DNA of 64,000 bases from Oceanobacillus profundus (lineage in GTDB: Bacteria; Bacillota; Bacilli; Bacillales; Amphibacillaceae): assembly GCF_003515705.1 (NCBI RefSeq), contig NZ_QWEH01000009.1:1-64000 (forward strand), in the 5' to 3' direction. Positions 1-8,595 of this stretch are shown in pieces. Position numbers and translations under genes: made by a program. The notes beneath the pieces were generated by a model, which ran no database searches, was not told where the DNA came from, and saw only the letters and a list, made by a program, of their open reading frames with translations. How positions within the stretch are numbered: position 1 is the stretch's first letter; each line of letters opens with the position of its first letter.

Positions 1-1
1 A

Positions 2-118
2 GTCTCAGACGAAGAATTAGAACATGCACTGTCACTAATCAACAATAGACCCAGAAAATGTTTGAATTGGAAAACTACTCACGAAGCGTTTCAAGAAGAA
101 CTGTTGCACTTAATTTGA
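2..118 (+). mobile_element. IS30-family transposase, C-terminal end (cut by window edge)
   Basis: An open frame enters from the left edge and ends at the TGA at 116-118. It encodes 38 residues that include NNRPRKCLNWKT and end EELLHLI. This is the typical C-terminus of IS30-family DDE transposases, where an N-x-RPRK-x-L-x-(W/Y)-x-TP-like motif precedes the end. Only the tail is visible, so it cannot be said whether the element is intact. The TTGACA at the stop codon probably lies close to the element's right terminal repeat. Confidence 0.8.
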
Positions 119-252
119 CAAACGGTCATAAAAAAAAAGCTATATAAAGCGTTATTGTTAAAAAAACTATATAAATTGTGCGGATTTCATTATAATTACC
201 TTATAATAAATTTTCGCGGGGATTGTATTTTTTTGGGAGGTTTGGTAGATTA

Positions 253-762
253 ATGATGACAAAGTACTACTATTGGGTTCTCCCAATCAGTTGGATGTGT
301 ATTATATTTTTTTCTTCAGCAACTCCATATGAGAAGCAGGACATTAAACCATTCCTGAATAATATGGTAGATTTAAGTTTTTTAGAAAGTATAGTGGGTT
401 GGATATCTTTTACGTTTAATAAATCGGTTATAAGTGTGGATACACTTGGTATAAATGGCTTTGTCGAGTTCTTTATACGTAAGGGTACTCATGTGACGGT
501 ATACTTTTTATTAGTTTTGTTTTTTTACCTTGCTTTTCGAAAAACTATTGAGAATACAAAGCGTTGGCATTGTCTCGTTTACTCTTATCTGCTGACAGTT
601 TTATACGCTGTATCAGATGAGATGCATCAGGGGTTGACGCCGAATCGTACCGCTTATATTGGCGATGTTGGATTAGATAGTTTAGGTGCGTTGCTTGCAG
701 TACTTGTAATTGCATTGTGTTGGAGGAAAAACAGAAGAACAGACAGAAATGTTAAATTTTGA
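253..762 (+). CDS. VanZ-like membrane protein
   Basis: The product has about 169 residues and several hydrophobic segments, beginning with one that holds PISWMCIIFFSS. The VanZ family signature is visible in order: FSSATP near the N-terminus, RKGTHVTVYF in the middle, then YAVSDEMHQGLTPNR and DVGLDSLGA. VanZ proteins are small integral membrane proteins; the founder gives low-level teicoplanin resistance, but most members have no known role. The frame is open from a TTG at 223, but GGGAGG at 235-240 makes the ATG at 253 (or 256) the better start. It stands alone between an IS30 fragment and a small ORF. The family is secure; the function is not. Confidence 0.75.
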   Translation: MMTKYYYWVLPISWMCIIFFSSATPYEKQDIKPFLNNMVDLSFLESIVGWISFTFNKSVISVDTLGINGFVEFFIRKGTHVTVYFLLVLFFYLAFRKTIENTKRWHCLVYSYLLTVLYAVSDEMHQGLTPNRTAYIGDVGLDSLGALLAVLVIALCWRKNRRTDRNVKF

Positions 763-894
763 CGAAAGATATGATGAACGGAATTTTATTTTTTATTTTC
801 GACACACTTCGACACCGTTCTATGTAAAATTATGCTACAGTTCTCATTAAATGTAAAAACATAACCTAGAAAACAAGTAAAAGGCGGGAATTTG

Positions 895-1059
895 ATGAAA
901 GAGCAAGAAAAGTATAAAGAAATGCTAAGCAAGATGATCGATGAAACAGAGAAGAAAAAAATAATTAGTTCAGAAGATTTAATTAAAAAGCTAATTAGTG
1001 AGCTTTCTCGTAGTGAGCGTTTATCAAAATATACACATTCCCAAGTTATAGCAAAATAA
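895..1059 (+). CDS. small hypothetical protein (54 aa)
   Basis: ATG at 895 is preceded by AAGGCGGG and opens a 54-codon frame ending at TAA 1057-1059, directly before a strong hairpin terminator. The product is highly charged and Lys/Glu/Ser-rich, starts MKEQEKYKEMLSKM, and looks helical without a signal or membrane segment. I do not recognise the family. The ribosome binding site and tight terminator argue that it is real. A TTG at 892 is an alternative start. Confidence 0.5.
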   Translation: MKEQEKYKEMLSKMIDETEKKKIISSEDLIKKLISELSRSERLSKYTHSQVIAK

Positions 1060-1098
1060 AAAAACTGCATCCTCATGCTTGAGAACGCAGTTTTTTTA
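1058..1098. terminator. bidirectional terminator between the 54-aa ORF and yvyE
   Basis: AAAAAACTGC pairs with GCAGTTTTTT around an inner CTCA/TGAG stem. The A-run on the left and T-run on the right let it serve both converging genes. It overlaps the last codons of yvyE. Confidence 0.85.
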
Positions 1099-1752
1099 TT
1101 CAGCTTCTGTTTCGTTCGATGTAACATCAATTTCAATGTATTTTTGATCGATTGTTTTTAATTCTGCTTGCCCGTTTGTTAAATCAATCATCCAATTTTG
1201 AAATGCTTCTGCCTCATCTTGTTTCACGTACACAATAAATTCAACATTTTCCACATAATTTATTGTTTCAAGAAGATGCTCGGAATTTCGGAGTTCATTT
1301 TCTGTTTTGCCAAGTAAAGTATAATCGACTGTAATAGAAAAACCTTGCATCAGTTTTCTTCTTACAATGCCGGTTGCTTTAATCGCCTGAGAGGTTGTAC
1401 CACCATATGCACGAATTAATCCGCCTGCTCCTAGCTTAATGCCACCGAAGTATCTTGTGACGACAACAGCAGTATCCTTCAACTGTTGTTTCTTCAGAAC
1501 CTCTAACATCGGCACTCCAGCTGTTCCGCTTGGCTCCCCATCGTCATTTGCCTTTTGAATTTGGTCATGCTCGCCGATAATATATGCTGAACAGTTATGT
1601 GTAGCATCTGCATGCTTTTTCTTAATTTCTTGTATAAATTCATGGGCAGCCTCTTCAGTTTCTACTCTACGCACATAACCAATAAACCGCGATTTTTGAA
1701 TGATTAATTCATCATTTCCATTCTTTTTAACAGTTAAATAGCTTTTTAGCAT
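1096..1752 (-). CDS. yvyE: YigZ/IMPACT-family protein
   Basis: The 218-residue product carries the UPF0029/IMPACT N-terminal domain with ANDDGEPSGTAGVPML and VVVTRYFGGIKLGAGGLIRAYG (residues about 68-118), the family's best conserved stretch. A DUF1949-type C-terminal domain follows. Length fits the family (about 210-217 aa). GAGGTGAG lies 8 bases before the ATG at 1752. IMPACT relatives bind Gcn1 in eukaryotes and compete with Gcn2; the bacterial role is unsettled. It is divergent from degS, the same arrangement as in B. subtilis. Confidence 0.9.
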   Translation of the reverse strand: MLKSYLTVKKNGNDELIIQKSRFIGYVRRVETEEAAHEFIQEIKKKHADATHNCSAYIIGEHDQIQKANDDGEPSGTAGVPMLEVLKKQQLKDTAVVVTRYFGGIKLGAGGLIRAYGGTTSQAIKATGIVRRKLMQGFSITVDYTLLGKTENELRNSEHLLETINYVENVEFIVYVKQDEAEAFQNWMIDLTNGQAELKTIDQKYIEIDVTSNETEAE

Positions 1753-1921
1753 CTTGATTTTCTCACCTCAAACGAACATGATAGTAGATGTATCGTCTTT
1801 CTAAACGTTAAAAAAATAAAAAAATATCAATTACCAGATGAAATTTACGGTTAAAAGGGAAAAGACCCTTTAAAAAATAAAACGATGTACGTATAATTAT
1901 AACACAGGTTGGTGGGGAATG

Positions 1922-3052
1922 ATGAGTGTAAAAATAACTGAGAAGGCTTTGGATCATGTTATTGATGATATGGTCGAAGTTGTGGAAAATAGTAAAGATG
2001 AGATTTTTAATATTAGTGAAGAAGCACGCAAGGAGCACGACCACCTTGTTTTGGAACTGAAAGAAACGAAAGAAAAAGTGCTGCAGCATATTGAAAATGG
2101 GGATAAGTTAGAAGAACGCGTACGATTTTCAAGGAAGCGGTTAGCAGAGGTTAGTAAATACTTCGAGCGCTATTCTGAGGAAGATATTCGCGAAGTGTAT
2201 GAAAATACCCATCTCATGCAAACCAATTTGGCTATTTTACGTCAGGAAGAAAAAGCTTTACGTGATAAACGAGACGAATTAGAAAGAAGGTTAATTACGT
2301 TAACTCATACGATCAATCGAGCAGAGGGTTTGGCTGGGAAAATTTCTGTTATTCTTAATTATTTGCAGGATGATTTTAGACAAGTAAATGAAATGATTGA
2401 AAATGCTAAGGAAAAACAGGAATTTGGTCTTAAGATAATTGAAGCGCAAGAAGATGAACGACGAAAAATATCCAGAGAAATTCATGATGGACCAGCACAA
2501 ATGCTTGCGAACATTTTACTTCGGTCTGAGATTGTTGAACGAACTATTCGTAATGGTTCGATGGACGATGCGATAGAAGAAATTAAAAGTGTTCGAAAAA
2601 TGGTACGTTCCTCATTGTATGAGGTAAGAAGAATCATTTACGACCTTAGACCAATGGCATTAGACGATCTTGGACTTGTGCCTACCATGAAAAAATACGT
2701 TGACAGTATTTCAGATTACAGCAAAGTACCGATAGAGTTTTCAGTCTTTGGAGAAGAAAAGCGACTTAATTCAAAATATGAGGTTGCATTTTTTAGATTA
2801 ATGCAAGAATCCATTCAAAATGCAATAAAACATAGTGAAGCTAGTCAAATTCAAGTGAAGTTAGAAATACGTAGAAACAGCTTAACAATGGTTATTAAAG
2901 ATAATGGAAAAGGCTTTGATGTTAGCTTGAAAAAGGATAAATCTTTCGGTTTAATTGGGATGCGAGAAAGGGTGGAAATGTTAGAAGGAGAGTTACATAT
3001 TCAGTCCTCCCCAGGTAAGGGGACAGCGATTATCATAAAAGTTCCCTATTAA
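1922..3052 (+). CDS. degS: sensor histidine kinase DegS
   Basis: DegS is a cytoplasmic HPK7-type kinase/phosphatase for DegU; it has no membrane segment. The N-terminal half (residues about 1-180) is coiled-coil sensor. HisKA_3 follows with REIHDGPAQ, His188 being the phospho-acceptor. The ATPase domain shows NAIKH (N box), DNGKGF and GLIGMRER (G boxes). The length of 376 aa is normal (B. subtilis 385). Two ATGs (1919, 1922) follow GGTGGGG; the second is better spaced. degU lies 174 bp downstream. In B. subtilis this pair controls competence, motility and exoenzymes, which fits the comF and flagellar genes that follow. Confidence 0.95.
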   Translation: MSVKITEKALDHVIDDMVEVVENSKDEIFNISEEARKEHDHLVLELKETKEKVLQHIENGDKLEERVRFSRKRLAEVSKYFERYSEEDIREVYENTHLMQTNLAILRQEEKALRDKRDELERRLITLTHTINRAEGLAGKISVILNYLQDDFRQVNEMIENAKEKQEFGLKIIEAQEDERRKISREIHDGPAQMLANILLRSEIVERTIRNGSMDDAIEEIKSVRKMVRSSLYEVRRIIYDLRPMALDDLGLVPTMKKYVDSISDYSKVPIEFSVFGEEKRLNSKYEVAFFRLMQESIQNAIKHSEASQIQVKLEIRRNSLTMVIKDNGKGFDVSLKKDKSFGLIGMRERVEMLEGELHIQSSPGKGTAIIIKVPY

Positions 3053-3226
3053 TCAGGTTACGTATATAATAGGTTATATAGAATTATTGATGCAAATAAA
3101 ATGAATGAAACATGCATCATTAATCTCATAAAAGAAAATTCATATATAGAGAAAGAAAAATGATCTGTCATAATCATAATAGGGCGTAAAAGAACTAGTA
3201 TTTAGTATGTGGGAGGAATAAAGGCA

Positions 3227-3919
3227 ATGAATACAGAGAAAAAAATTAGCATTGTATTAATAGATGATCACAAATTATTTCGTGAAGGTGTAAAAAGAAT
3301 ACTAGATTTTGAGCCATCTTTTGAAGTAGTAGCTGAAGGTGATAATGGTGCAGTAGCGTCTAAACTGGTTAAAGAGAACAATCCGGATGTTGTCTTAATG
3401 GATATAAATATGCCGGAAATAAATGGAGTGCAGGCGACTGCTGATTTAGTAAGATACTTTCCAAATACGAAAGTAATTATTCTATCTATTCATGATGATG
3501 AAAGCTATGTGACACATGCATTGAAAACTGGAGCACAAGGCTACTTATTGAAAGAAATGGATTCCGATTCATTAATTGAAGCGATTAAAGTGGTCAGTGA
3601 TGGCGGTTCTTACTTACATCCGAAAATTACACATAATCTAGTGAAAGAATATCGACGTCTCGCTAGAGAAAACAGTTCAAGTATCGCTGATAAAGGTATT
3701 GAATACCGCAAACCATTACACTTGCTTACAAAGCGTGAATGTCAGGTATTGCAGTTACTGGCCGATGGCAAAAGTAACCGTGCAGTAGCTGAAACCTTAT
3801 ACATCAGTGAAAAGACAGTAAAGAACCATGTAAGTAATATTTTACAAAAAATGAATGTAAACGATCGTACACAGGCAGTAGTTTCGGCTATCCGTAAAGG
3901 TTGGGTTGAGGTCATCTAG
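3227..3919 (+). CDS. degU: response regulator DegU
   Basis: A NarL/FixJ-type response regulator of 230 aa. The receiver domain has [10 protein letters not shown] (acidic pocket), phospho-acceptor Asp59 in [15 protein letters not shown], and the conserved Lys in GYLLKEMD. The C-terminal LuxR-type helix-turn-helix reads [15 protein letters not shown] followed by [13 protein letters not shown]. The frame is open from 3209, but GGGAGG at 3211-3216 sits 10 bases before ATG 3227, giving a length that matches B. subtilis DegU (229 aa). A strong terminator follows. Unphosphorylated and phosphorylated DegU have different targets in B. subtilis; the same is assumed here. Confidence 0.95.
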   Translation: MNTEKKISIVLIDDHKLFREGVKRILDFEPSFEVVAEGDNGAVASKLVKENNPDVVLMDINMPEINGVQATADLVRYFPNTKVIILSIHDDESYVTHALKTGAQGYLLKEMDSDSLIEAIKVVSDGGSYLHPKITHNLVKEYRRLARENSSSIADKGIEYRKPLHLLTKRECQVLQLLADGKSNRAVAETLYISEKTVKNHVSNILQKMNVNDRTQAVVSAIRKGWVEVI

Positions 3920-3932
3920 CTGCATTGTTCTT

Positions 3933-3970
3933 AAAATACCCTGATGGTACTGATCATCAGGGTATTTTTT
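3933..3970 (+). terminator. degU terminator
   Basis: AAAATACCCTGATG pairs with CATCAGGGTATTTT over an 8-base loop and ends in a T-run. It closes the degSU unit. Confidence 0.92.
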
Positions 3971-4192
3971 CGTGTGTATCTATAGGGTAATTATGATTGA
4001 ACGACTAATCCGCGAATTTTCGATAAAAAGAAATACCTCTTTGCATGCATCATCAACAAAATTGCGCTCCTAGATAGGTTTTCTACCAATCTCAAAACAT
4101 ACATGAGAAGAAACTGAATAACAAGTGCTTTTTAGAAAAAGTTGAGGTAAAATAAAAAATGACATAAATCGTATTAGAGGTGAAGATAGGTT

Positions 4193-5035
4193 ATGAAAGT
4201 TGCTGTAATGACAGATAGCACAGCATATATACCTGCTGAAATAAGAGAAATAGCCAATGTTCATATGGTTCCGCTTAGCGTTGTCTTTGGAGATAAATCC
4301 TATGAGGAAGAAATAGATATTACAACAGAGGAATTCTATCAAAAAGTAAGAGAAACAAAGCAATTACCAAAAACCTCACAACCTTCCATCGGATATGTAA
4401 CGACCAAATTAGAAGAGCTAAAAAAAGATTATGATGCAGTTGTGTCCGTCCATCTATCCAGTGGCATCAGCGGGACGTATCAAACAGTTATTAGTGCTGG
4501 AGAAATGATAGATGGGATTGATGTTTATGCATATGATTCCGAAATGAGTTGTATGGTACAGGGTTTCTATGCATTGGAAGCAGCAAAAATGGCTGAACAA
4601 GGGAAGGCAGTTGGGGAGATTATTCAACGATTAGATGAGATGAAAGAAACCATGAAAGCTTATTTTATGGTAGACGATCTAACTAACTTGCAACGTGGTG
4701 GCCGTCTTTCAGGTGCCCAGGCATTGGTTGGAAGTCTCTTGCAAGTAAAGCCAATCCTCCATTTCTCTGAAAAACTTATCGTACCATTTGAAAAAATTCG
4801 TACACGTAAAAAGGCGATCAACCGAATTATTGGGATGCTTGAGGAAGATGCCAATAAAGGAAAAGACCTTTCTGTTGTTTTCATCCATGGTAATGATGAA
4901 GCATCTGCACTGGAACTACGAGATGCATTTTTACAAAAGTATCCTTCGATGGAAGCGACAATTAGCTATTTTGGACCTGTTATTGGCACCCACCTAGGCG
5001 AAGGGGCTATCGGTGTTGGTTGGTATGTGAAATAG
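4193..5035 (+). CDS. DegV-family (FakB-type) fatty-acid-binding protein
   Basis: A 280-residue DegV-fold protein. MTDSTAYIP at the N-terminus and SSGISGTYQTV in the middle are the family motifs, followed by NLQRGGRLSGAQALVG and a C-terminal GPVIGTHLGEGAIGVGW. DegV/FakB proteins bind a fatty acid and present it to the kinase FakA for incorporation into phospholipid. The position after degU corresponds to B. subtilis yviA/degV. GAGGTGA lies 9 bases before the ATG. Family call is firm; which fatty acid it prefers cannot be seen. Confidence 0.9.
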   Translation: MKVAVMTDSTAYIPAEIREIANVHMVPLSVVFGDKSYEEEIDITTEEFYQKVRETKQLPKTSQPSIGYVTTKLEELKKDYDAVVSVHLSSGISGTYQTVISAGEMIDGIDVYAYDSEMSCMVQGFYALEAAKMAEQGKAVGEIIQRLDEMKETMKAYFMVDDLTNLQRGGRLSGAQALVGSLLQVKPILHFSEKLIVPFEKIRTRKKAINRIIGMLEEDANKGKDLSVVFIHGNDEASALELRDAFLQKYPSMEATISYFGPVIGTHLGEGAIGVGWYVK

Positions 5036-5060
5036 TCAGCTGACCAATATAAAAAATAAT

Positions 5061-5092
5061 CGTCATTTCCAGCCGTGAGTCTGGGAATGACG
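5061..5092. repeat. inverted repeat upstream of comFA
   Basis: CGTCATTTCCAG pairs with CTGGGAATGACG over an 8-base loop (one G-T pair). There is no T-run on the plus side, but an A-rich tract precedes it, so it could stop transcription on the minus strand or attenuate comFA. Confidence 0.5.
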
Positions 5093-5117
5093 AAATCATG
5101 AGAAAGAGAGTGAATTC

Positions 5118-6524
5118 ATGGCAAACAAAATTACGATAAAACAGGATGAATACCACTTGCATTTCGCTGGAAAATTATTATTAAGAAGAGAAATACCTCT
5201 AGATGATACAGCCTTCAAACAGTTACTTGCAACGAAACAATTTACTCCGCTAAAACCCATCAAAGAAAAAAACTTCCATCTTCATTGCGAGCGATGTGGC
5301 AATGAAAAGTCCTCTCTTTTTGGAAAGTTTCCGTGTACTCAATGTGAATCTACCCATGTTTACTGTCGTAAATGTATTGAGATGGGGAGAGTTAGTGAAT
5401 GTGAAAAACTTTATTTGTGGACAGGCGAAAAGCCGATTTGGCCGCGGCATGAAAGTCCTTGTACATGGGAGGGAAGTCTTACAGCTGCGCAACAAAAAGC
5501 TGCTGATCGTATTGTTAGTGCTATCCGTATAAATGAAAAGGAAACGCTTATTTGGGCTGTATGTGGGGCTGGTAAAACAGAGATGCTATTTCCAGGCATT
5601 ACAGAGGCATTAATATGCGGGAAGCGCGTTTGCTTAGCCACACCACGAGCTGATGTGGTGAAAGAATTATACCCCAGACTGCAACAGGCATTTCGAGCAG
5701 TAACGATCCAAGCATTGTATGGTGGTAGTTTAGATAAAGCTGGAACAGCTCAGCTGATTGTCACTACAACACATCAATTACTTCGTTATCAGGAAGCATT
5801 TGACGTCATAATCATTGATGAAATCGATGCGTTTCCATTTCACGCAGACCCGTCCTTGCCATATGCTGCAAATCGAGCCAAAAAGTCCGAAAGTACTACG
5901 GTTTATTTAACGGCAACGCCACGCAGTAAACAGCGCAAACGAATCCAACGTAAACAATTACCACACATATTCGTCCCACTTCGCTTTCACGGCAAACCTT
6001 TACCTGTCCCCAAAGCTAAAATGTGCTTTAGTTTAAAACGTGATCTCCAAAACTTAACAATTCCAAAAACAATTATAAACTGGTTGAAAAACCGGAAAAA
6101 CCCAGGCAGACAGCTATTGATATTCACTCCAACAATTATGCTTGCTGAAAAATTGCAAAAACCATTTGAAATTCTCCTGCTGCAAACTGGATTACTACAT
6201 TCAGCTAAGCAGCTGCAATCTGTCCATGCCCAAGATCCTGATAGGGGAATAAAAGTTCAAGCTTTCAGAGAAAAGGAAATAGTTGCTTTGATTACGACAA
6301 CCATTTTGGAACGTGGGGTAACATTCCCTTCTGTCGATGTTGTTATATTGGATGCGGGGCATGATGTCTTTGATGAAGCGGCACTTGTACAAATTGCTGG
6401 AAGAGCAGGAAGGAGCCCGGATGATCCGACGGGGGAAGTAATCTTATTCCATCAAGGGAAGACAGAAGCTATACATGAAGCCATTACTTCTATAAAAGAA
6501 ATGAATAAGAGAGGAGGATTTTAA
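5118..6524 (+). CDS. comFA: late competence DEAD-box helicase/translocase ComFA
   Basis: ComFA is a membrane-associated ATPase thought to drive single-stranded DNA through the ComEC channel. The 468-aa product has a zinc finger with four Cys (CERCG...CTQC...YCRKC, residues about 56-90). Walker A CGAGKTE is near residue 150, DEID (DEAD motif) near 232, YLTATP near 265, and QIAGRAGR (motif VI) near 425. Length matches B. subtilis ComFA (463 aa). comFC follows 2 bases after the stop; comFB, found between them in B. subtilis, is absent. A ComK site was not convincingly found upstream. Confidence 0.95.
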   Translation: MANKITIKQDEYHLHFAGKLLLRREIPLDDTAFKQLLATKQFTPLKPIKEKNFHLHCERCGNEKSSLFGKFPCTQCESTHVYCRKCIEMGRVSECEKLYLWTGEKPIWPRHESPCTWEGSLTAAQQKAADRIVSAIRINEKETLIWAVCGAGKTEMLFPGITEALICGKRVCLATPRADVVKELYPRLQQAFRAVTIQALYGGSLDKAGTAQLIVTTTHQLLRYQEAFDVIIIDEIDAFPFHADPSLPYAANRAKKSESTTVYLTATPRSKQRKRIQRKQLPHIFVPLRFHGKPLPVPKAKMCFSLKRDLQNLTIPKTIINWLKNRKNPGRQLLIFTPTIMLAEKLQKPFEILLLQTGLLHSAKQLQSVHAQDPDRGIKVQAFREKEIVALITTTILERGVTFPSVDVVILDAGHDVFDEAALVQIAGRAGRSPDDPTGEVILFHQGKTEAIHEAITSIKEMNKRGGF

Positions 6525-6526
6525 GA

Positions 6527-7207
6527 ATGGATTGTATAGTTTGTCAAAGTGAGATAATTATGCAGATTACCTGGGCTAATTTATTTCAGTTGTCTCTGCC
6601 TCGCCCTATTTGTGATGAATGTGCAGCAGGTTTAAAGCTGTTAGGAGGAAAGCAATGTAAAAAGTGTAGTCGTCCGTCGATAGAGAAAATTTGTTCAGAT
6701 TGTCTGTGGTGGGAGCAGCAAGAAGAAATGAACACTATTGAATTTAATCACTCCATATTTTCCTACAATGAAAAAATGAAGGCAATTGTTGCAACCTGGA
6801 AGTATCGGGGAGATTATGTGCTAGGAGAAATATTCCGAGATTATGTCTCCAAAGCTTTTCGAGAAAGGTTTTCTTTTTTGGGAAAAGAGTCCCTAGCAGT
6901 CCCAATTCCATTAAGTGGAGAACGAATTTTGGAGCGGGGGTTTAATCAAGCACTCCAATTGTGCGAGTTCTTACCAATTGAGCACGCAGGCATCCTCTCG
7001 CGCATTCATGGAGAAAAGCAGTCAAAGAAAACGAGACACGAACGAATTACTTCAGAAAACCCATTTTTTATAAAACAACCTATTAACAAAGCTGTCGTAC
7101 TTGTCGATGATATATATACAACAGGTACAACTTTACGTCATGCAGCTCAATTATTAAAGCAGCATGGATGTCCGACTGTGTATGCATTTACACTGATTCG
7201 AGGATAG
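6527..7207 (+). CDS. comFC: competence protein ComFC, phosphoribosyltransferase-like
   Basis: A 226-aa product with an N-terminal double zinc motif (CIVC, CDEC, CKKC, CSDC) and a C-terminal phosphoribosyltransferase fold. The PRPP-loop reads VVLVDDIYTTGTTL near residues 187-200. ComFC/GntX proteins are needed for natural transformation but no reaction is established. The gene is translationally close to comFA. AGAGGAGG at the end of comFA supplies the ribosome binding site. Confidence 0.92.
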   Translation: MDCIVCQSEIIMQITWANLFQLSLPRPICDECAAGLKLLGGKQCKKCSRPSIEKICSDCLWWEQQEEMNTIEFNHSIFSYNEKMKAIVATWKYRGDYVLGEIFRDYVSKAFRERFSFLGKESLAVPIPLSGERILERGFNQALQLCEFLPIEHAGILSRIHGEKQSKKTRHERITSENPFFIKQPINKAVVLVDDIYTTGTTLRHAAQLLKQHGCPTVYAFTLIRG

Positions 7208-7246
7208 CTTTTAGGTGTGCTATAATTATGGAAAGTGGGAATAAAT

Positions 7247-7672
7247 ATGGCTGAGTTAGCTAATTGTGTCCGGTGTAATACGGTTTTTGTAAAAGGGTTG
7301 CGTGATATTTGCCAGAACTGTTATAGAAAAGAAGAGGAAGCATTTCAAACAGTCTATCGTTTTTTAAGAGAAAGAAAAAACAGAGAGGCAACATTAATTG
7401 AAATCATCGAAGCTACTGGAGTAGAAGAATCGTTGATTATCAAATTTATAAAGGAAAAACGACTTCTCCCGTCTGATTTTCCAAAGCTTGCTTATCCATG
7501 TGAAAAATGTGGAAATGAAATTACTTCTGGAAAGCTATGCATTTCATGCACGGAAGAATTAAAAAATGATTTAACGGCATATGAAAAAACAGAAAAGGTT
7601 ATGGAAGAAGCACGTAAAAAAAGTTCATCTAATATTGATACGTATTATGCAATTGATAAGCATAAAAAATAA
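7247..7672 (+). CDS. yvyF: YvyF-type flagellar-operon zinc-ribbon protein
   Basis: About 141 residues from the ATG at 7247, which is preceded by GTGGG at good spacing; the frame is also open from GTG 7235. Two pairs of Cys-x-x-Cys at each end (CVRC/CQNC and CEKC/CISC) flank a helical middle with a winged-helix look (LIEIIEATGVEESLIIKFIKE). This is the layout of the TIGR03826/YvyF family, always found just before flgM and regarded as a possible regulator. No experimental function is known to me. Confidence 0.85.
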   Translation: MAELANCVRCNTVFVKGLRDICQNCYRKEEEAFQTVYRFLRERKNREATLIEIIEATGVEESLIIKFIKEKRLLPSDFPKLAYPCEKCGNEITSGKLCISCTEELKNDLTAYEKTEKVMEEARKKSSSNIDTYYAIDKHKK

Positions 7673-7720
7673 ATATGATTTTGCTGTTTCAGTACTGGCG
7701 ATAAATCAAACTAAAAGTAT

Positions 7721-7747
7721 TTAATAAGTTGACTAAGCTGCCGATAA
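7721..7747 (+). promoter_or_regulatory. SigD-type promoter for flgM
   Basis: TTAA at 7721-7724, 15 bases, then GCCGATAA at 7740-7747. The SigD consensus is TAAA-N15-GCCGATAT, so the -10 matches 7 of 8. It lies 64 bp before flgM, a known SigD target in B. subtilis. Confidence 0.75.
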
Positions 7748-7811
7748 ATAAATAGAGAGAAAAGATGATCGTTGAAATAAATATTTAGAACAAAACGGGG
7801 TGAAGTTCAGG

Positions 7812-8072
7812 ATGAAGATAAATGGTCCAAATCAAACAAATTTTAATCCTTATAAGCAGCAAATACAAAAACAATCTGAACTAACAAAAGGGGCGAAGCA
7901 AAAAGATCGCATCGAAATTTCCAACGAAGCAAAGCAGCTGCAAGAAAGTGGAAAAACGAATGAAAAACGAGCAGCTTACGTTCAAGAAATTAAACAGGCA
8001 GTTGATTCTGGAGAATATAAAGTGAACCCGGAGAAAGCAGCGCAAAAGATGCTGCAATTCTGGTCGAAATAA
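7812..8072 (+). CDS. flgM: anti-sigma-D factor FlgM
   Basis: FlgM holds SigD inactive until the hook-basal body is finished, then is secreted or degraded. The 86-aa product shows the family layout: a disordered N-terminus (NPYKQQIQKQSEL) and a C-terminal SigD-binding region with DRIEISNEAKQLQ and YVQEIKQAVDSGEYKVNPEKAAQKML. The frame is open from GTG 7800, but GGGGTGA at 7797-7803 points to ATG 7812 (86 aa; B. subtilis 88). First gene of the flgM-flgN-flgK-flgL run. Confidence 0.93.
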   Translation: MKINGPNQTNFNPYKQQIQKQSELTKGAKQKDRIEISNEAKQLQESGKTNEKRAAYVQEIKQAVDSGEYKVNPEKAAQKMLQFWSK

Positions 8073-8093
8073 TAGCGTAAGGAGGACTGGAGA

Positions 8094-8582
8094 TTGTCCG
8101 CAGACACAATAAGAGAGTCATTGGAAAAGTTAGTTCAAATTCATACAGATTTATTAGCTGTTTCTGAAGACAAGACACGTATCGTAAAGGAAGGCGCCAT
8201 TGAAAATCTGCAAAAGCTTCTAGTGGAAGAACGAAAACAATTACGACTATTGGAACAAGCAGAGAATAAGAGGCAGCAAGCTGTAAGTAACTGGTGTGCA
8301 TTGAATCATATTCAAGCAGAGGATGCTACGATTACAAATATTTTAAAGCACATCACGCTTGAAAAGGAGCAAGTCAAACTTGAAAATGCAGCAACAAAGC
8401 TTACAGAACTGATTACGAAACTAAAACAGCAAGAGCAGTTGAACCAAGTTTTAATTAGTCAGTCAATGCAGTTTGTCCAAGTGTCACTTGATTTGATGAG
8501 TCCAACATTAAAAAGCATGAATTACGGAGTCAAAAATGAAACCGATGTATCGAATCGGTCCGTTTTTGACTCGAAGGCATAA
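8094..8582 (+). CDS. flgN: flagellar chaperone FlgN
   Basis: A 162-aa, wholly helical, Gln/Glu/Leu-rich protein that fits the FlgN family (B. subtilis YvyG, 160 aa), the export chaperone for FlgK and FlgL, which follow immediately. It starts at TTG 8094, supported by AAGGAGG 8 bases upstream. No membrane segment or signal peptide is present. Identification rests mainly on position, size and the LEKLVQIHTDLLAVSEDK/LLVEERKQLRLLEQAE pattern. Confidence 0.88.
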   Translation: MSADTIRESLEKLVQIHTDLLAVSEDKTRIVKEGAIENLQKLLVEERKQLRLLEQAENKRQQAVSNWCALNHIQAEDATITNILKHITLEKEQVKLENAATKLTELITKLKQQEQLNQVLISQSMQFVQVSLDLMSPTLKSMNYGVKNETDVSNRSVFDSKA

Positions 8583-8595
8583 AGGAGTAAAGCTA

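Noticed and set aside
786-1136. 116-codon minus-strand frame overlapping the 54-aa ORF
   Set aside because: Low-complexity hydrophobic product without ribosome binding site; it runs through a terminator and into yvyE.
7690-7706. Second SigD -10-like GGCGATAAA upstream of flgM
   Set aside because: No TAAA-like -35 at the right distance; the 7721-7747 site is better.
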